Positions 55,105 through 63,902 of a stretch of 64,000 nt of DNA are shown piece after piece. The stretch covers positions 858,616 through 922,615 of the forward strand of contig NZ_FCNX02000001.1 in NCBI RefSeq assembly GCF_001544835.2, read 5' to 3'. Below the pieces are notes generated by a model, which saw nothing but the letters and a program-made list of their open reading frames with translations, did no database searches and was not told the origin of the DNA. Every line of letters starts with the position of its first letter. Position 1 is the stretch's first letter. Source of the DNA: Caballeronia fortuita (lineage in GTDB: Bacteria; Pseudomonadota; Gammaproteobacteria; Burkholderiales; Burkholderiaceae). The position numbers and the translations under genes were made by a program.

Positions 55105-56241
55105 ATGGCTAGCCTGACACTGCGCAACATCAGCAAGCGTTATGAAGAGACCGAGGTGATGCGCAACATCAACCTCGATATCAACGACGGCGAGTTCGTC
55201 GTGTTCGTGGGCCCGTCGGGCTGCGGCAAGTCGACCTTGATGCGCATGATCGCGGGTCTGGAAGACATCAGCGGCGGCGACCTGATGATCGACAACGCGC
55301 GCGTGAACGAGCTGGCGCCCGCCAAGCGCGGCATCGCGATGGTGTTCCAGTCGTACGCGCTCTATCCGCACATGACGCTCTACGACAACATGGCGTTCGG
55401 CCTCAAGCTCGCGGGCGAGAAGAAGCCCGCGATCGATGCCGCCGTGAAGAACGCCGCTAAGATCCTGCACATCGACCATCTGCTCGATCGCAAGCCGAAG
55501 CAGCTTTCCGGCGGCCAGCGTCAGCGCGTGGCGATCGGGCGCGCGATCACGCGCAAGCCGAAGGTGTTTCTCTTCGACGAACCGCTCTCGAACCTCGATG
55601 CCGCGCTGCGCGTGAAGATGCGCCTCGAATTCGCGCGCCTGCACGACGATCTCAAGACGACGATGATCTACGTGACGCACGATCAGGTCGAAGCGATGAC
55701 GCTCGCGGACAAGATCGTCGTGTTGTCGGCGGGAAATATCGAGCAGGTCGGCACGCCGAACACGCTGTATCACGCGCCGGCGAACCGCTTCGTCGCGGGC
55801 TTTATCGGCTCGCCGAAGATGAATTTTCTGTCGGGCACGATCGCCGCCGTGCAGAACGACGGCGTGCTCGTGAAGTACGCGACGGGCGAGACGCAACTCG
55901 TCGGCGTGCTGCCGGGCAATGCAAAGCCCGGCGATGCGGTGACGGTCGGCGTTCGTCCCGAGCATCTTCAGCCGAATTCGCCGGAAGCGGGCGATTACGG
56001 CCTCTCCGCATCGGCGATGACGGTCGAGACGCTCGGCGACGCGGCGTATCTCTATGCCGAAACCGAAGTCGCGCCTGACGGCCTGATTTCGCGCATTCCG
56101 CCGCTGGAAAAGCACGCGCGCGGTGAGAAGCTGAAACTCGGCGCGTCGCCGGAGCATTGCCATCTGTTCAACGCGGAAGGGCAGGCTTATACGAGGAAGG
56201 TCGTCGATTCATGGTTGCGGGAGCACGCGACGGCGGCTTGA
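55105..56241 (+). CDS. Polyol ABC transporter ATPase (SmoK/MtlK, MalK-UgpC type)
   Basis: A 378-residue ABC ATPase. Walker A is FVGPSGCGKSTLM, the Q-loop is VFQSYALYP, the signature is LSGGQRQRVAIG, Walker B is VFLFDEPLSNLD and the switch His is in YVTHDQVEAM. The C-terminal OB-fold domain (about 240-378) includes VGVRPEHLQPN, as in MalK-like regulatory subunits. It energises the importer of this operon. A strong terminator follows. Confidence 0.94.
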   Translation: MASLTLRNISKRYEETEVMRNINLDINDGEFVVFVGPSGCGKSTLMRMIAGLEDISGGDLMIDNARVNELAPAKRGIAMVFQSYALYPHMTLYDNMAFGLKLAGEKKPAIDAAVKNAAKILHIDHLLDRKPKQLSGGQRQRVAIGRAITRKPKVFLFDEPLSNLDAALRVKMRLEFARLHDDLKTTMIYVTHDQVEAMTLADKIVVLSAGNIEQVGTPNTLYHAPANRFVAGFIGSPKMNFLSGTIAAVQNDGVLVKYATGETQLVGVLPGNAKPGDAVTVGVRPEHLQPNSPEAGDYGLSASAMTVETLGDAAYLYAETEVAPDGLISRIPPLEKHARGEKLKLGASPEHCHLFNAEGQAYTRKVVDSWLREHATAA

Positions 56242-56257
56242 CGAATCTTGCAGATGC

Positions 56258-56291
56258 GGCGCCGTCCGGGAGGACGGCGCCGTGTTTTTTT
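56258..56291 (+). terminator. Rho-independent terminator of the polyol importer operon
   Basis: GGCGCCGTCC (56258-56267) and GGACGGCGCC (56272-56281) form a perfect 10-base stem with a GGGA loop, followed by GTG and a run of seven T. It ends the dehydrogenase-importer operon. Confidence 0.9.
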
Positions 56292-56331
56292 GAGGCACTG
56301 CATAATCTGCGTTCACGACCGGTCACATCCG

Positions 56332-57210
56332 ATGAGCGGCGGCCTTCCCACTATCGCCATGCCCGTCCTTCACGAAATCTTCGTCTATCCGATCAAGTCC
56401 TGCGCGGGCATTTCGCTGCATCGCGCGACGCTCTTCGAGACCGGCCTCGAATACGATCGTCACTGGATGGTGACCGATCCGGCGGGCGGCATGCTCACGC
56501 AGCGCGCGCACGCGCGCATGGCGTTGATCCGCACCGCGTTCGACGGCGACGAGCTCGTCATCGATGCGCCCGGCATGGCGACGCTGCGCACGCCCTTGCA
56601 AGCCGAAGCACTCGTCGATGCGAAGCCGATGCGCGCAACGGTCTGGCGCGACACCGTCGATGCGCTCGACACCGGCGAGCAGACTGCGCAATGGTTCAGC
56701 GCGTTCCTCGGCCTGCCGGCGCGGCTCGCGCGTTTCGCGCCGTCAGCGCGCCGCGATGTCAGCGACAAATGGACCGCGCCGCACGTCACGCAAACGCGTT
56801 TCGCGGATCAGTTCCCGTTGCTGGTGGTGAGTCAGGCATCGCTCGACGATCTGAACGCGCGCCTCTCGGCCAAAGGCGCCCCGGGCATCGCGGCGAATCG
56901 CTTCCGTCCGAATCTCGTGATCGACGGGCTCGATGCCTACGACGAGGATCATGTCGGCGAGATGCGGATCGGCGACGTGCAGTTGCGGCTCGTCAAGCTC
57001 TGCACGCGCTGCCCGATTCCATCGATCGATCAGGACACGGGCGCGCCGAATCCGGCATGGCCGCACGAACCGCTCGACACGATGAGCGCGTATCGCGGCA
57101 GCGAGCAGTTCGACGGCGCGCTCACCTTCGGCAAGAACGCGATCGTGCTGGAGGGCGAGGGCGTGGCGCTTGAGGTCGGGCGGGCGGTGGATGCGGAGAT
57201 CGAGTTCTGA
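56332..57210 (+). CDS. MOSC-domain protein with N-terminal beta-barrel
   Basis: A 292-residue protein of the YcbX/mARC group. The N-terminal beta-barrel domain (about 10-130) has IFVYPIKSCAGISLHRATL and YDRHWMVTDPAGGMLTQR. The MOSC domain (about 130-290) has FADQFPLLVVSQASL, NRFRPNLVIDG and the molybdenum-cofactor motif LCTRCPIPSIDQDTG with its conserved Cys. Members reduce N-hydroxylated compounds or act in sulfur transfer. The start could be ATG 56332 or ATG 56359; neither has a good ribosome site. It is probably unrelated to the polyol genes. Confidence 0.88.
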   Translation: MSGGLPTIAMPVLHEIFVYPIKSCAGISLHRATLFETGLEYDRHWMVTDPAGGMLTQRAHARMALIRTAFDGDELVIDAPGMATLRTPLQAEALVDAKPMRATVWRDTVDALDTGEQTAQWFSAFLGLPARLARFAPSARRDVSDKWTAPHVTQTRFADQFPLLVVSQASLDDLNARLSAKGAPGIAANRFRPNLVIDGLDAYDEDHVGEMRIGDVQLRLVKLCTRCPIPSIDQDTGAPNPAWPHEPLDTMSAYRGSEQFDGALTFGKNAIVLEGEGVALEVGRAVDAEIEF

Positions 57211-57214
57211 GCGT

Positions 57215-58162
57215 TCAGGCGTCGAGCGCGGCTTTCGCGCACAATTCGTCGGTTACGAGTCCGGACAGCCATTGTCCCTTCAACGCGGCGATCAGCGCGT
57301 CGCGCTTTCGCTGGCCGCCTGCGAAACCGATCGTCGGGCGTTTGGGCGGTGTATCGAGCTTGAGGCTCGTCACGCGCGCGCCGGTCTTCGAGCTCACGCG
57401 TTCGCCGTTCGAATCGATCGGCAGGCCGAGCCATTCGGCGACGGCGCCCGCCGACATCAACTCGTCCACTTCCGCGCGCGTGATGAAGCCGTCTTCGTGC
57501 AGCGGGCAGTTCACGCCCACGTTGCCGATGCCGACGAACGCCACGTCCGCCTGTTGCGCGAGTTCGCTGACGATGCGATACAGCCGGTGATTGACCCACT
57601 GCGCGCGTTCGGTTTCGCTGTCGGCCATGAGCGGCGCGGGCAGCATGAAGTGCTTGCCACCGGTCTTTTCCGATAGCTGCTGCGCGACGTCGTAGCGGTT
57701 CGACGAGCCGTCTTGCGCGATGGCGCCGACCATCGACACGAAACGATGCTGCGGCCGGTCGATCTGTCCGATCTGCGCGACGCAGGCTTTGAGCGTGCGT
57801 CCGCTGCCGATCGACACGACGAGCGGTTTCTCTTCGAGCAGATAGCGTTCCATCACTTGCGCGCCCGCGACGGCGAGCTTGCGGTCGACCTGTTCGGGCG
57901 CGTCGCCGTCGATGGGCACGACTTCGCACATCGCGAGGCCGTAGCGGTCGCTGAGCGCCTTCGCGAGCGACAGACAATCGGCGATGCGATGATCGACGCG
58001 CACGCGGATCAGGTTTTTTTCGACCGCGAACGCGACGAGGCGCTGGGCCACCGGGCGCGAGATCTGAAGCTTCTCGGCGATCTCGTTTTGGGTATTGCCG
58101 GCGACGTAGTAGAGCCACGCTGCGCGTGTTGCCAGGTCGAGTTTTTCTGTGGATTTGGGCAC
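57215..58162 (-). CDS. SorC-family sugar-responsive transcriptional regulator
   Basis: A 315-residue regulator. The N-terminal helix-turn-helix reads LATRAAWLYYVAGNTQNEIA followed by EKLQISRPVAQRLV. The C-terminal sugar-phosphate-binding domain has VVSIGSGRTLKACV, VSMVGAIAQDGSSN, VAFVGIGNVG and FAGGQRKRDALIAALKG, as in SorC/DeoR-type regulators of polyol and sugar genes. The start is uncertain: GTG at 58162 (MPKSTEKLDL) gives the usual length, while the frame stays open into the adjacent repeat element up to 58225. It probably controls the flanking polyol operons. Confidence 0.88.
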   Translation of the reverse strand: MPKSTEKLDLATRAAWLYYVAGNTQNEIAEKLQISRPVAQRLVAFAVEKNLIRVRVDHRIADCLSLAKALSDRYGLAMCEVVPIDGDAPEQVDRKLAVAGAQVMERYLLEEKPLVVSIGSGRTLKACVAQIGQIDRPQHRFVSMVGAIAQDGSSNRYDVAQQLSEKTGGKHFMLPAPLMADSETERAQWVNHRLYRIVSELAQQADVAFVGIGNVGVNCPLHEDGFITRAEVDELMSAGAVAEWLGLPIDSNGERVSSKTGARVTSLKLDTPPKRPTIGFAGGQRKRDALIAALKGQWLSGLVTDELCAKAALDA

Positions 58163-58190
58163 TGGGGTTTTTTTTTTGCGGGTTTTTTTT

Positions 58191-58827
58191 CGCCGGATCC
58201 CGGTTTGTTGTCGGTCTATTAGCACTGCCCCTGTGCGGGGCGGCAGTCACTTTCTTTGCTGCTGCAAAGAAAGTAACCAAAGAAAGCAGCTTCTGTCACG
58301 CCCGCGGTCACACGCAGTTTGGATAGTTCTCTCGTCCAAGGTGGCACTCGCCTAACGAGTGCCCTCATCACAATCACCGGGCTTGGCTCGCGCACGGTCT
58401 GATTTATCGCGACGCATGGCTCGTTGGTTCAGCACCAAATAGCTCCGGCCGGCTTCGCGGCCGATGGGTCAATCGGGGATGCGCGTGCTTCTCTACTTAC
58501 GTCTCTATCTCACTGCACATGCTGCTCGTTGGTTTCCTTTGTGGACCCGACGGCAGCGGGTAGCGCTGTGCCGCAACTGTTTCGTGCTGAACCCGCGTCC
58601 TTGGCGTTATGGCTAGTCAGACCGTGCGCGATCCAAGTCCGCTTCGTCCTACGAGGACACTCTTTAGGCGAGTGCCACCGTGGACGAGAGAACTACCCAA
58701 CGTGCGTGTGACCGCGGGCCTAAAAAAGCTGCTTTCTTTGGTTACTTTCTTTGCAGCAGCAAAGAAAGTGACTGCCGCCCCGCACAGGGGCAGTGCTAAT
58801 AGACCACCAAGAAACCGGGATCCGGCG
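58191..58827. repeat. Composite inverted-repeat element, copy 2 (inverted relative to copy 1)
   Basis: A 637-base unit with outer arms like copy 1: left GGATCC and GTCGGTCTATTAGCACTGCC on plus, right CAGTGCTAATAGACC ending GGATCC. Each arm has the CTTTCTTTG-CTGCTG-CAAAGAAAG hairpin. The core is inverted compared with copy 1: GGTTCAGCACCAAATAGC leads and GACGGCAGCGGGTAGCGC follows, whereas copy 1 has their inverses. It lies between xylB and the SorC regulator gene on the minus strand, just upstream of the regulator start. Confidence 0.85.
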
Positions 58828-58875
58828 ACAAAAAAGAAGCTCACTAAACCATAAAAGCCCACCCGAACCACAAAA

Positions 58876-60357
58876 TCAAGCCAACCTCGGCCGCGCCGGA
58901 TCGAACAAAGGCCGCACATGCTGATACAACTCCCGAAACCCTTTCAACCGCTGCCGCAGCAAAGCATGCCGCTCGGGATTCGGCGTGAACTCCCGCCTGA
59001 TCTCGGGCTTGGCAAGCACGATAGAAGGATCGCCGCCCGCCGCGAGCCAGCCGAGCCGCGCCGCACCCAGCGCCGCGCCCGTCTCGCCGCCGCCGTGCGT
59101 GCGTGTCGGGGTATCGAAGGCATCGGCGAACATCTGCGCCCAGTACGCGCTGCGCGCACCCCCTCCGAGCATCGACAGCGCACGCGCCTGCGTACCCGCC
59201 GACTCCAGCGCATCGAGGCCATCGGTCAAAGAAAGCGTCACGCCCTCCAGCACCGAATAGCCGAGCAACGCGCGATCGGTCGCGTGCGTCATGCCGAAAA
59301 ACACGCCCTGCGCATACGGATCGTTGTGCGGCGTGCGCTCGCCGCTCAGATACGGCAGAAACAACGGCGCGGACGGCAAAATGTCGGCGGGCAAGGCTTC
59401 GATTTCCGCGAGCAGCGTCGGCTCGTCCGTCGAAGTCAGCTTGCACACCCAGCGCAGGCAACTCGCCGCCGACAGCACCACGCTCATCTGATGCCAGCGA
59501 TCCGGAATCGCATGACAGAACGCATGCACCGCCGATGCCGGATTCGGCCGGAATCGATCGCCGATCACGCACAGCACGCCCGACGTGCCGAGCGACAGGA
59601 AGCCGTCGCCCGGATCGGTCGCGCCGATGCCCACCGCGCTCGCCGCATTGTCGCCGCCGCCCGCCGCGACGATCACGCCTTCGCGCAGACCGAGTTCGCG
59701 CGCGAGTTCGGGCCGCAACGTGCCCGACGGCTCGCTGCCTTCCGCGAGCGACGGCATCTGCTGGCGCGACATGCTGCATGCCGCGAGCAACTCGTCGGAC
59801 CAGTCGCGCCGCGCGACGTCGAGCCAGAGCGTGCCGGCGGCATCGGACGGATCGGACACTTTCGTGCCCGTCAGATGCATCCGTAAATAATCCTTCGGCA
59901 GCAGCACGCACGCGGTCTGCTTGAAGATTTCCGGCTCGTTGTGCGCGACCCAGAGCAGCTTCGGCGCGGTGAAGCCGGGCATCGCCAGATTGCCGGCGAT
60001 CTGATGCAGATTCGGCGCGCGCTCGTAGAGTTCGGCGCACTCCTTGTCGCTGCGCATGTCGTTCCACAGGATCGCGGGGCGCAGCACGTTGTCCTGCGAG
60101 TCGAGCAGCACCGCGCCATGCATCTGACCGGACAGGCCAATGCCGCGCACCTGCGCGAACTCATCGGGAAAATTTTCGCGGAGCTTGAAAAGCGCGGCGC
60201 GCGTGCCTTGCCACCAGTCGAGCGGATTCTGCTCCGACCAGCGCGGCTTCGGACGCGATACGGTGAACGGCGTGCCCGCCGTGCCGATGACGCTGCCGTC
60301 GCTCGCGAGCAGCAGCACTTTCACTTCGGAGGTGCCGAGGTCGATGCCTAAGTACAT
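58876..60357 (-). CDS. xylB: Xylulokinase, FGGY family (second copy)
   Basis: A 493-residue kinase for D-xylulose. The phosphate loop is MYLGIDLGTSEVKVLLLASD. XylB landmarks: GIGLSGQMHGAVLLD, RPAILWNDMRSDKEC, AAGGGDNAASAVGIGA, YLSGERTPHNDPYAQGVFFG and MLGGGARSAYWAQMFADAF. It lies downstream of dalD on the same strand, so D-arabinitol oxidised to D-xylulose is phosphorylated here. This is closer to classical XylB than the 39380-40813 gene. Confidence 0.95.
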   Translation of the reverse strand: MYLGIDLGTSEVKVLLLASDGSVIGTAGTPFTVSRPKPRWSEQNPLDWWQGTRAALFKLRENFPDEFAQVRGIGLSGQMHGAVLLDSQDNVLRPAILWNDMRSDKECAELYERAPNLHQIAGNLAMPGFTAPKLLWVAHNEPEIFKQTACVLLPKDYLRMHLTGTKVSDPSDAAGTLWLDVARRDWSDELLAACSMSRQQMPSLAEGSEPSGTLRPELARELGLREGVIVAAGGGDNAASAVGIGATDPGDGFLSLGTSGVLCVIGDRFRPNPASAVHAFCHAIPDRWHQMSVVLSAASCLRWVCKLTSTDEPTLLAEIEALPADILPSAPLFLPYLSGERTPHNDPYAQGVFFGMTHATDRALLGYSVLEGVTLSLTDGLDALESAGTQARALSMLGGGARSAYWAQMFADAFDTPTRTHGGGETGAALGAARLGWLAAGGDPSIVLAKPEIRREFTPNPERHALLRQRLKGFRELYQHVRPLFDPARPRLA

Positions 60358-60529
60358 GAACGGACCCTTTGTCGTTGCCGGGGCGTGGCCGGCCGTAAAG
60401 AGAGGCGTATTGCCGATGCCGCGAGAGGCGCTAATTTAACGCCACGCGGCGCGCCGCGCCATGGGCACATTACCCGAGCGGCGCGGCTTGCGATGCACGA
60501 TTGCGATTAACGTGGCGATAACGTCGACG

Positions 60530-61909
60530 TTATGGCCGGTTCGCGAGCCACGCATCGACCTTCGCGACGGCCCCTCGCATCACGCGTTCGAGGCCTTCGG
60601 TCTGCGCCATGCTGCCCCACAGCAGCTTGTCGTCCGTGAACGCCTTCACCGGATCGGGCGCCGTGAAGAACGCGTGCGCGACCGCCGGATCCATCACGCC
60701 GTCCTGATAGGTGTAAGGCAGCTTGCCTTCGTGCCAGCGTTCGAGGAAGCGGAAGAAGAGCGCGGGCAGGATTGCGGTCGATTCGGGATCGGTCCTGCGC
60801 GCGAAACATTCGGACAGCGTCGGCGCGATGAAACCCGGCAGCTTCGAAAAGCCATCGGCCGCGACCCGCTGGTTCGTGTCCTTGATATACGGATTGCTGA
60901 AGCGGTCGAGCACGACGTCGCGATACTTCGCGAGATCGATCGGGCTCGGCGTGAGGCAGGGGATCACGTCGTCGGTCACGTAGGCGTCGGCGAGCGCGCG
61001 GATTTCCATGTCCTGCGTGCCTTCGTGAATGTATTGCAGCCCGACGAGCGTGCCCGCCCACGCGATGCAGCTATGGCTCGCATTGAGGATGCGGATTTTC
61101 GCTTCCTCGTACGGATGCACCGACTCGACCATCTCCGCGCTGACCTTCTCCCACGCGGGCCGCCCGGCGATGAAGTTGTCCTCGATCACCCACTGGATGA
61201 ACTTCTCGCCCATCACGGGTGCGCGGTCGTCGAAGCCGGTCGCGGCCTTCACGCGCTCGGCGACATCGGGCGTCGGGCGGGGCGTGATGCGGTCGACCAT
61301 CGCGTTCGGACACGAGGCATTCGCGATCATCCACTCGCGCAGCGCGGTTTCTCCGCGCCGTTCGAGAAATTCGAGCATCCCGGCCTTGAAGCGGTCGCCG
61401 TTGCTGCGCAGGTTGTCGCAGTTTTGCAGCGACACCTTGCCCGCGCCGCTTTTCATGCGCGCATCGAGGATCGCGGCGAGCGCGCCGTAGATCGTGGTCT
61501 TGCCGCCTCTGAGATCGGCGGCGAGATCGGCGTTGGCGGTGTCGAGCTTGTCGTGTTCGTCCAGGTAATAGCCGCCTTCGGTGACGGTGAACGACACGAT
61601 CTTCGTCTTCGGGTCCGCGCCCACGGCGATGAGTTCGGCCAGATCCGCCGACCACGGCACGACCTTCTTGATCGCGCGGATCGTCTCGTATTCGCGCTCG
61701 CCTTGCGGCGTGACCGTTTCCAGCGTGTACGCGCCGTTCTGCGCGGCGAGCGCATCGAGCACGGCGTTCATGTCGCCGCGAATATTGCCGACGGCGAGCG
61801 ACCACGTGTTGTCGCCCGACTCGTTCAGTCGATGCAGATACCACGCCTGATGCGCGCGATGAAAAGACCCGGCGCCGATGTGCAGGATCACGTTGGCTTC
61901 GTTCGTCAT
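60530..61909 (-). CDS. dalD: D-arabinitol 4-dehydrogenase (mannitol dehydrogenase family)
   Basis: A 459-residue polyol-specific long-chain dehydrogenase. It starts [20 protein letters not shown], with GGAAGAG upstream. The opening [19 protein letters not shown] is typical of DalD-type enzymes. The catalytic-domain segment [20 protein letters not shown] has the Lys/Asn/His core of the family. It makes D-xylulose from D-arabinitol with NAD. The gene lies upstream of xylB and the regulator, and has operator-like sites in front that match those of the SDR-importer operon. Confidence 0.92.
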   Translation of the reverse strand: MTNEANVILHIGAGSFHRAHQAWYLHRLNESGDNTWSLAVGNIRGDMNAVLDALAAQNGAYTLETVTPQGEREYETIRAIKKVVPWSADLAELIAVGADPKTKIVSFTVTEGGYYLDEHDKLDTANADLAADLRGGKTTIYGALAAILDARMKSGAGKVSLQNCDNLRSNGDRFKAGMLEFLERRGETALREWMIANASCPNAMVDRITPRPTPDVAERVKAATGFDDRAPVMGEKFIQWVIEDNFIAGRPAWEKVSAEMVESVHPYEEAKIRILNASHSCIAWAGTLVGLQYIHEGTQDMEIRALADAYVTDDVIPCLTPSPIDLAKYRDVVLDRFSNPYIKDTNQRVAADGFSKLPGFIAPTLSECFARRTDPESTAILPALFFRFLERWHEGKLPYTYQDGVMDPAVAHAFFTAPDPVKAFTDDKLLWGSMAQTEGLERVMRGAVAKVDAWLANRP

Positions 61910-61991
61910 GTCGTCTCTTCCTCTGATTGGCGGTGCGCCCGTTCTTCGCGGACGGCGGATCGCACGACGCGCAATGGCGGTCGATGCGAAG

Positions 61992-62024
61992 TGAACATTT
62001 GCTCTCTCTATGATCGAATGATCG
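61992..62024 (-). promoter_or_regulatory. Tandem operator-like sites upstream of dalD
   Basis: On minus, CGATCATTCGATCA (62024-62011) is followed after 5 bases by AGAGCAAATGTTCA (62005-61992), about 82 bases before the dalD ATG. The first site is identical to 50009-50022, and the second differs from 50028-50041 at two positions. The rest of the 61910-62228 spacer, shared with the divergent FGGY kinase gene, holds no supported gene. Confidence 0.6.
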
Positions 62025-62228
62025 TATTCGCCCGAACGAAAGTCAAGGCGCGATGCGTCATGCGGACGGCGCAATTCGCGCGCCGCGCGACGCTCCGGTT
62101 ACGCCGATGCGGCCGGATCGGGAATAACCCGGATAGTCAAGCCGATGGCCCTTGAACGAAGGTGCGTGAGCCAGATGCCATTCGACGCCTTTAACGATAG
62201 GCGGAAAAACACAACGCGGGAGACGGAC

Positions 62229-63773
62229 ATGGATTACGTGATCGGCATCGACATCGGCACGCAGAGCACGAAGGCGCTGCTCGTCGATACCAGTGGCGCG
62301 ATCGTCGCGCAGCATTCGAGCGCCTATCATCCCGATACGCCGAAGCCGTTGTGGGCGGAGCAGTGGCCGTCGGTCTGGTTCGATGCCGTGACGGCGTGCA
62401 TCGCGGGCGTCGTCGCGAAGGCGCGCGAGCGTGGCGTCGCCGCATCCGACGTGAAGTCGCTGTGCGTGAGCAGCTTGTATGGCGGCTCGGGCATACCTGT
62501 CGACGAGAACATGGAGCCGCTTTATCCGTGCCTCATCTGGATGGACCGGCGTGCGACGGCGGAAGTCGACTGGGTGCGCGAAAACGTCGACGTAAAGCGG
62601 CTGGAAACGATCACGGGCAACGGCATCGACAGTTACTACGGCTTCACGAAGATGTTGTGGCTGCGCGAGCATCGGCCGGACGTGTGGCAGAAGACGCGCT
62701 ACTTTCTGCCGCCCAATGCGTTCGTGATTCAGCGTCTGACGGGCGAGCTTGCCGTCGATCACAGTTCGGCGGGCAATCTCGGCGGCGTGTATGACGTCGC
62801 CAGGCGCGCGTGGTCGGAGGAAGCGCTTGGCATGCTCGGCATTCCCGCGTCGATGATGCCGCAGCGGCTCGTCGAATCGTCGGACGTGGTGGGCGGGCTG
62901 TTGCCGCAATGGGCGGACGGGCTCGGTCTGCCGGCGGGCACGCCGATCGTCGCGGGCGGCGTCGATGCGGCGGTCGCGACGTTCGCGGCGGGCGTGACGA
63001 AGGCGGGTCATCACGTTGCGATGATCGGCACGAGCATGTGCTGGGGCTACATCAACCAGACTGTCGATGCGAGTCACGGACTCGTGTCGATGCCGCACGT
63101 CTACAACGGACGCCACGATCTCTATGTGTTCGGCGGCGCGAGCACGGCGGGGCAGTGCGTCGCGTGGTATCGCGATCAGTTCTGCCAGGGAGAGATTGCC
63201 GCGGCGAAGACGATGCCGGATGGCGATCCGCATCGCTTGCTGGAGGAGGCGGCGTCGAAGGTTGCGGCGGGATCGGACGGCGTCGTGTTTCTGCCGTATC
63301 TGATGGGCGAACGCAGCCCGGTCTGGGATGCGCGCGCGAGCGGGACGTTCGTCGGGCTGAGCCTGTTTCATACGCGGGCGACGCTTTATCGCGCGGTGCT
63401 CGAGGGCGTTGCGTTCGCGCTGAAGCACAACATGGAGGCGGGGCGGCGAGGCGCGCAATCGCTCGATGACCGGCTGATCGTCGTGGGCGGCGCGGCGCAT
63501 TCGGATTTGTGGATGCAGATCATCGCGGATGTGACCGGGTATCCGGTGCTTTCGATCGAGCAAGATGTCGAAGCGGCGATGGGGGCGGCGTTGCTTGCCG
63601 CTCTAGCTGTGGGGCTTGTGGCGAGAGAAGTCGCCGAAGGTGGGTGGGTTACGCTGGTTGAGCGTGCGCAGCCTGATTCTGAACGGCAAAGGGTGTATGG
63701 GGAACGGTTCGGCGTTTATCTCGATCTTTATCCGGCTTTGAAGGGGTTAATGCATCGGTTGCGGGATGTATGA
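62229..63773 (+). CDS. FGGY-family carbohydrate kinase (specificity unknown)
   Basis: A 514-residue kinase starting MDYVIGIDIGTQSTKALLVD (phosphate loop). Other blocks: LCVSSLYGGSGIPVDENMEP, CLIWMDRRATAEVDWV, AGGVDAAVATFAAGVTKAGH, FLPYLMGERSPVWDARASG and VVGGAAHSDLWMQIIADVTG. It is an FGGY kinase distinct from both XylB genes and may phosphorylate another ketose such as ribulose. It is divergent from dalD and shares its intergenic region, so it may be in the same regulon. Confidence 0.88.
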   Translation: MDYVIGIDIGTQSTKALLVDTSGAIVAQHSSAYHPDTPKPLWAEQWPSVWFDAVTACIAGVVAKARERGVAASDVKSLCVSSLYGGSGIPVDENMEPLYPCLIWMDRRATAEVDWVRENVDVKRLETITGNGIDSYYGFTKMLWLREHRPDVWQKTRYFLPPNAFVIQRLTGELAVDHSSAGNLGGVYDVARRAWSEEALGMLGIPASMMPQRLVESSDVVGGLLPQWADGLGLPAGTPIVAGGVDAAVATFAAGVTKAGHHVAMIGTSMCWGYINQTVDASHGLVSMPHVYNGRHDLYVFGGASTAGQCVAWYRDQFCQGEIAAAKTMPDGDPHRLLEEAASKVAAGSDGVVFLPYLMGERSPVWDARASGTFVGLSLFHTRATLYRAVLEGVAFALKHNMEAGRRGAQSLDDRLIVVGGAAHSDLWMQIIADVTGYPVLSIEQDVEAAMGAALLAALAVGLVAREVAEGGWVTLVERAQPDSERQRVYGERFGVYLDLYPALKGLMHRLRDV

Positions 63774-63783
63774 GGGGTTCTTT

Positions 63784-63883
63784 TGGCGGCCCGCGGTCGC
63801 ACGGAGTTTGGGTAGTGCTCTTGTCCTCAGTGGCACTCGCCTGACAGTTGCCCTCGTCGCCGGGCGTGGCTTGCGCACGGTCG
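63784..63883 (+). repeat. Isolated inner-arm fragment of the composite element
   Basis: CCCGCGGTCGCACGGAGTTT, then GGGTAGTGCTC, GGCACTCGCC and GCGCACGGTC match the inner part of the left arm of copy 1 (about 44251-44352), in the same orientation, with several differences. It lacks the outer hairpin part on its left side. Confidence 0.7.
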
Positions 63884-63902
63884 CACTGCTGATTCTTTTA
63901 TG

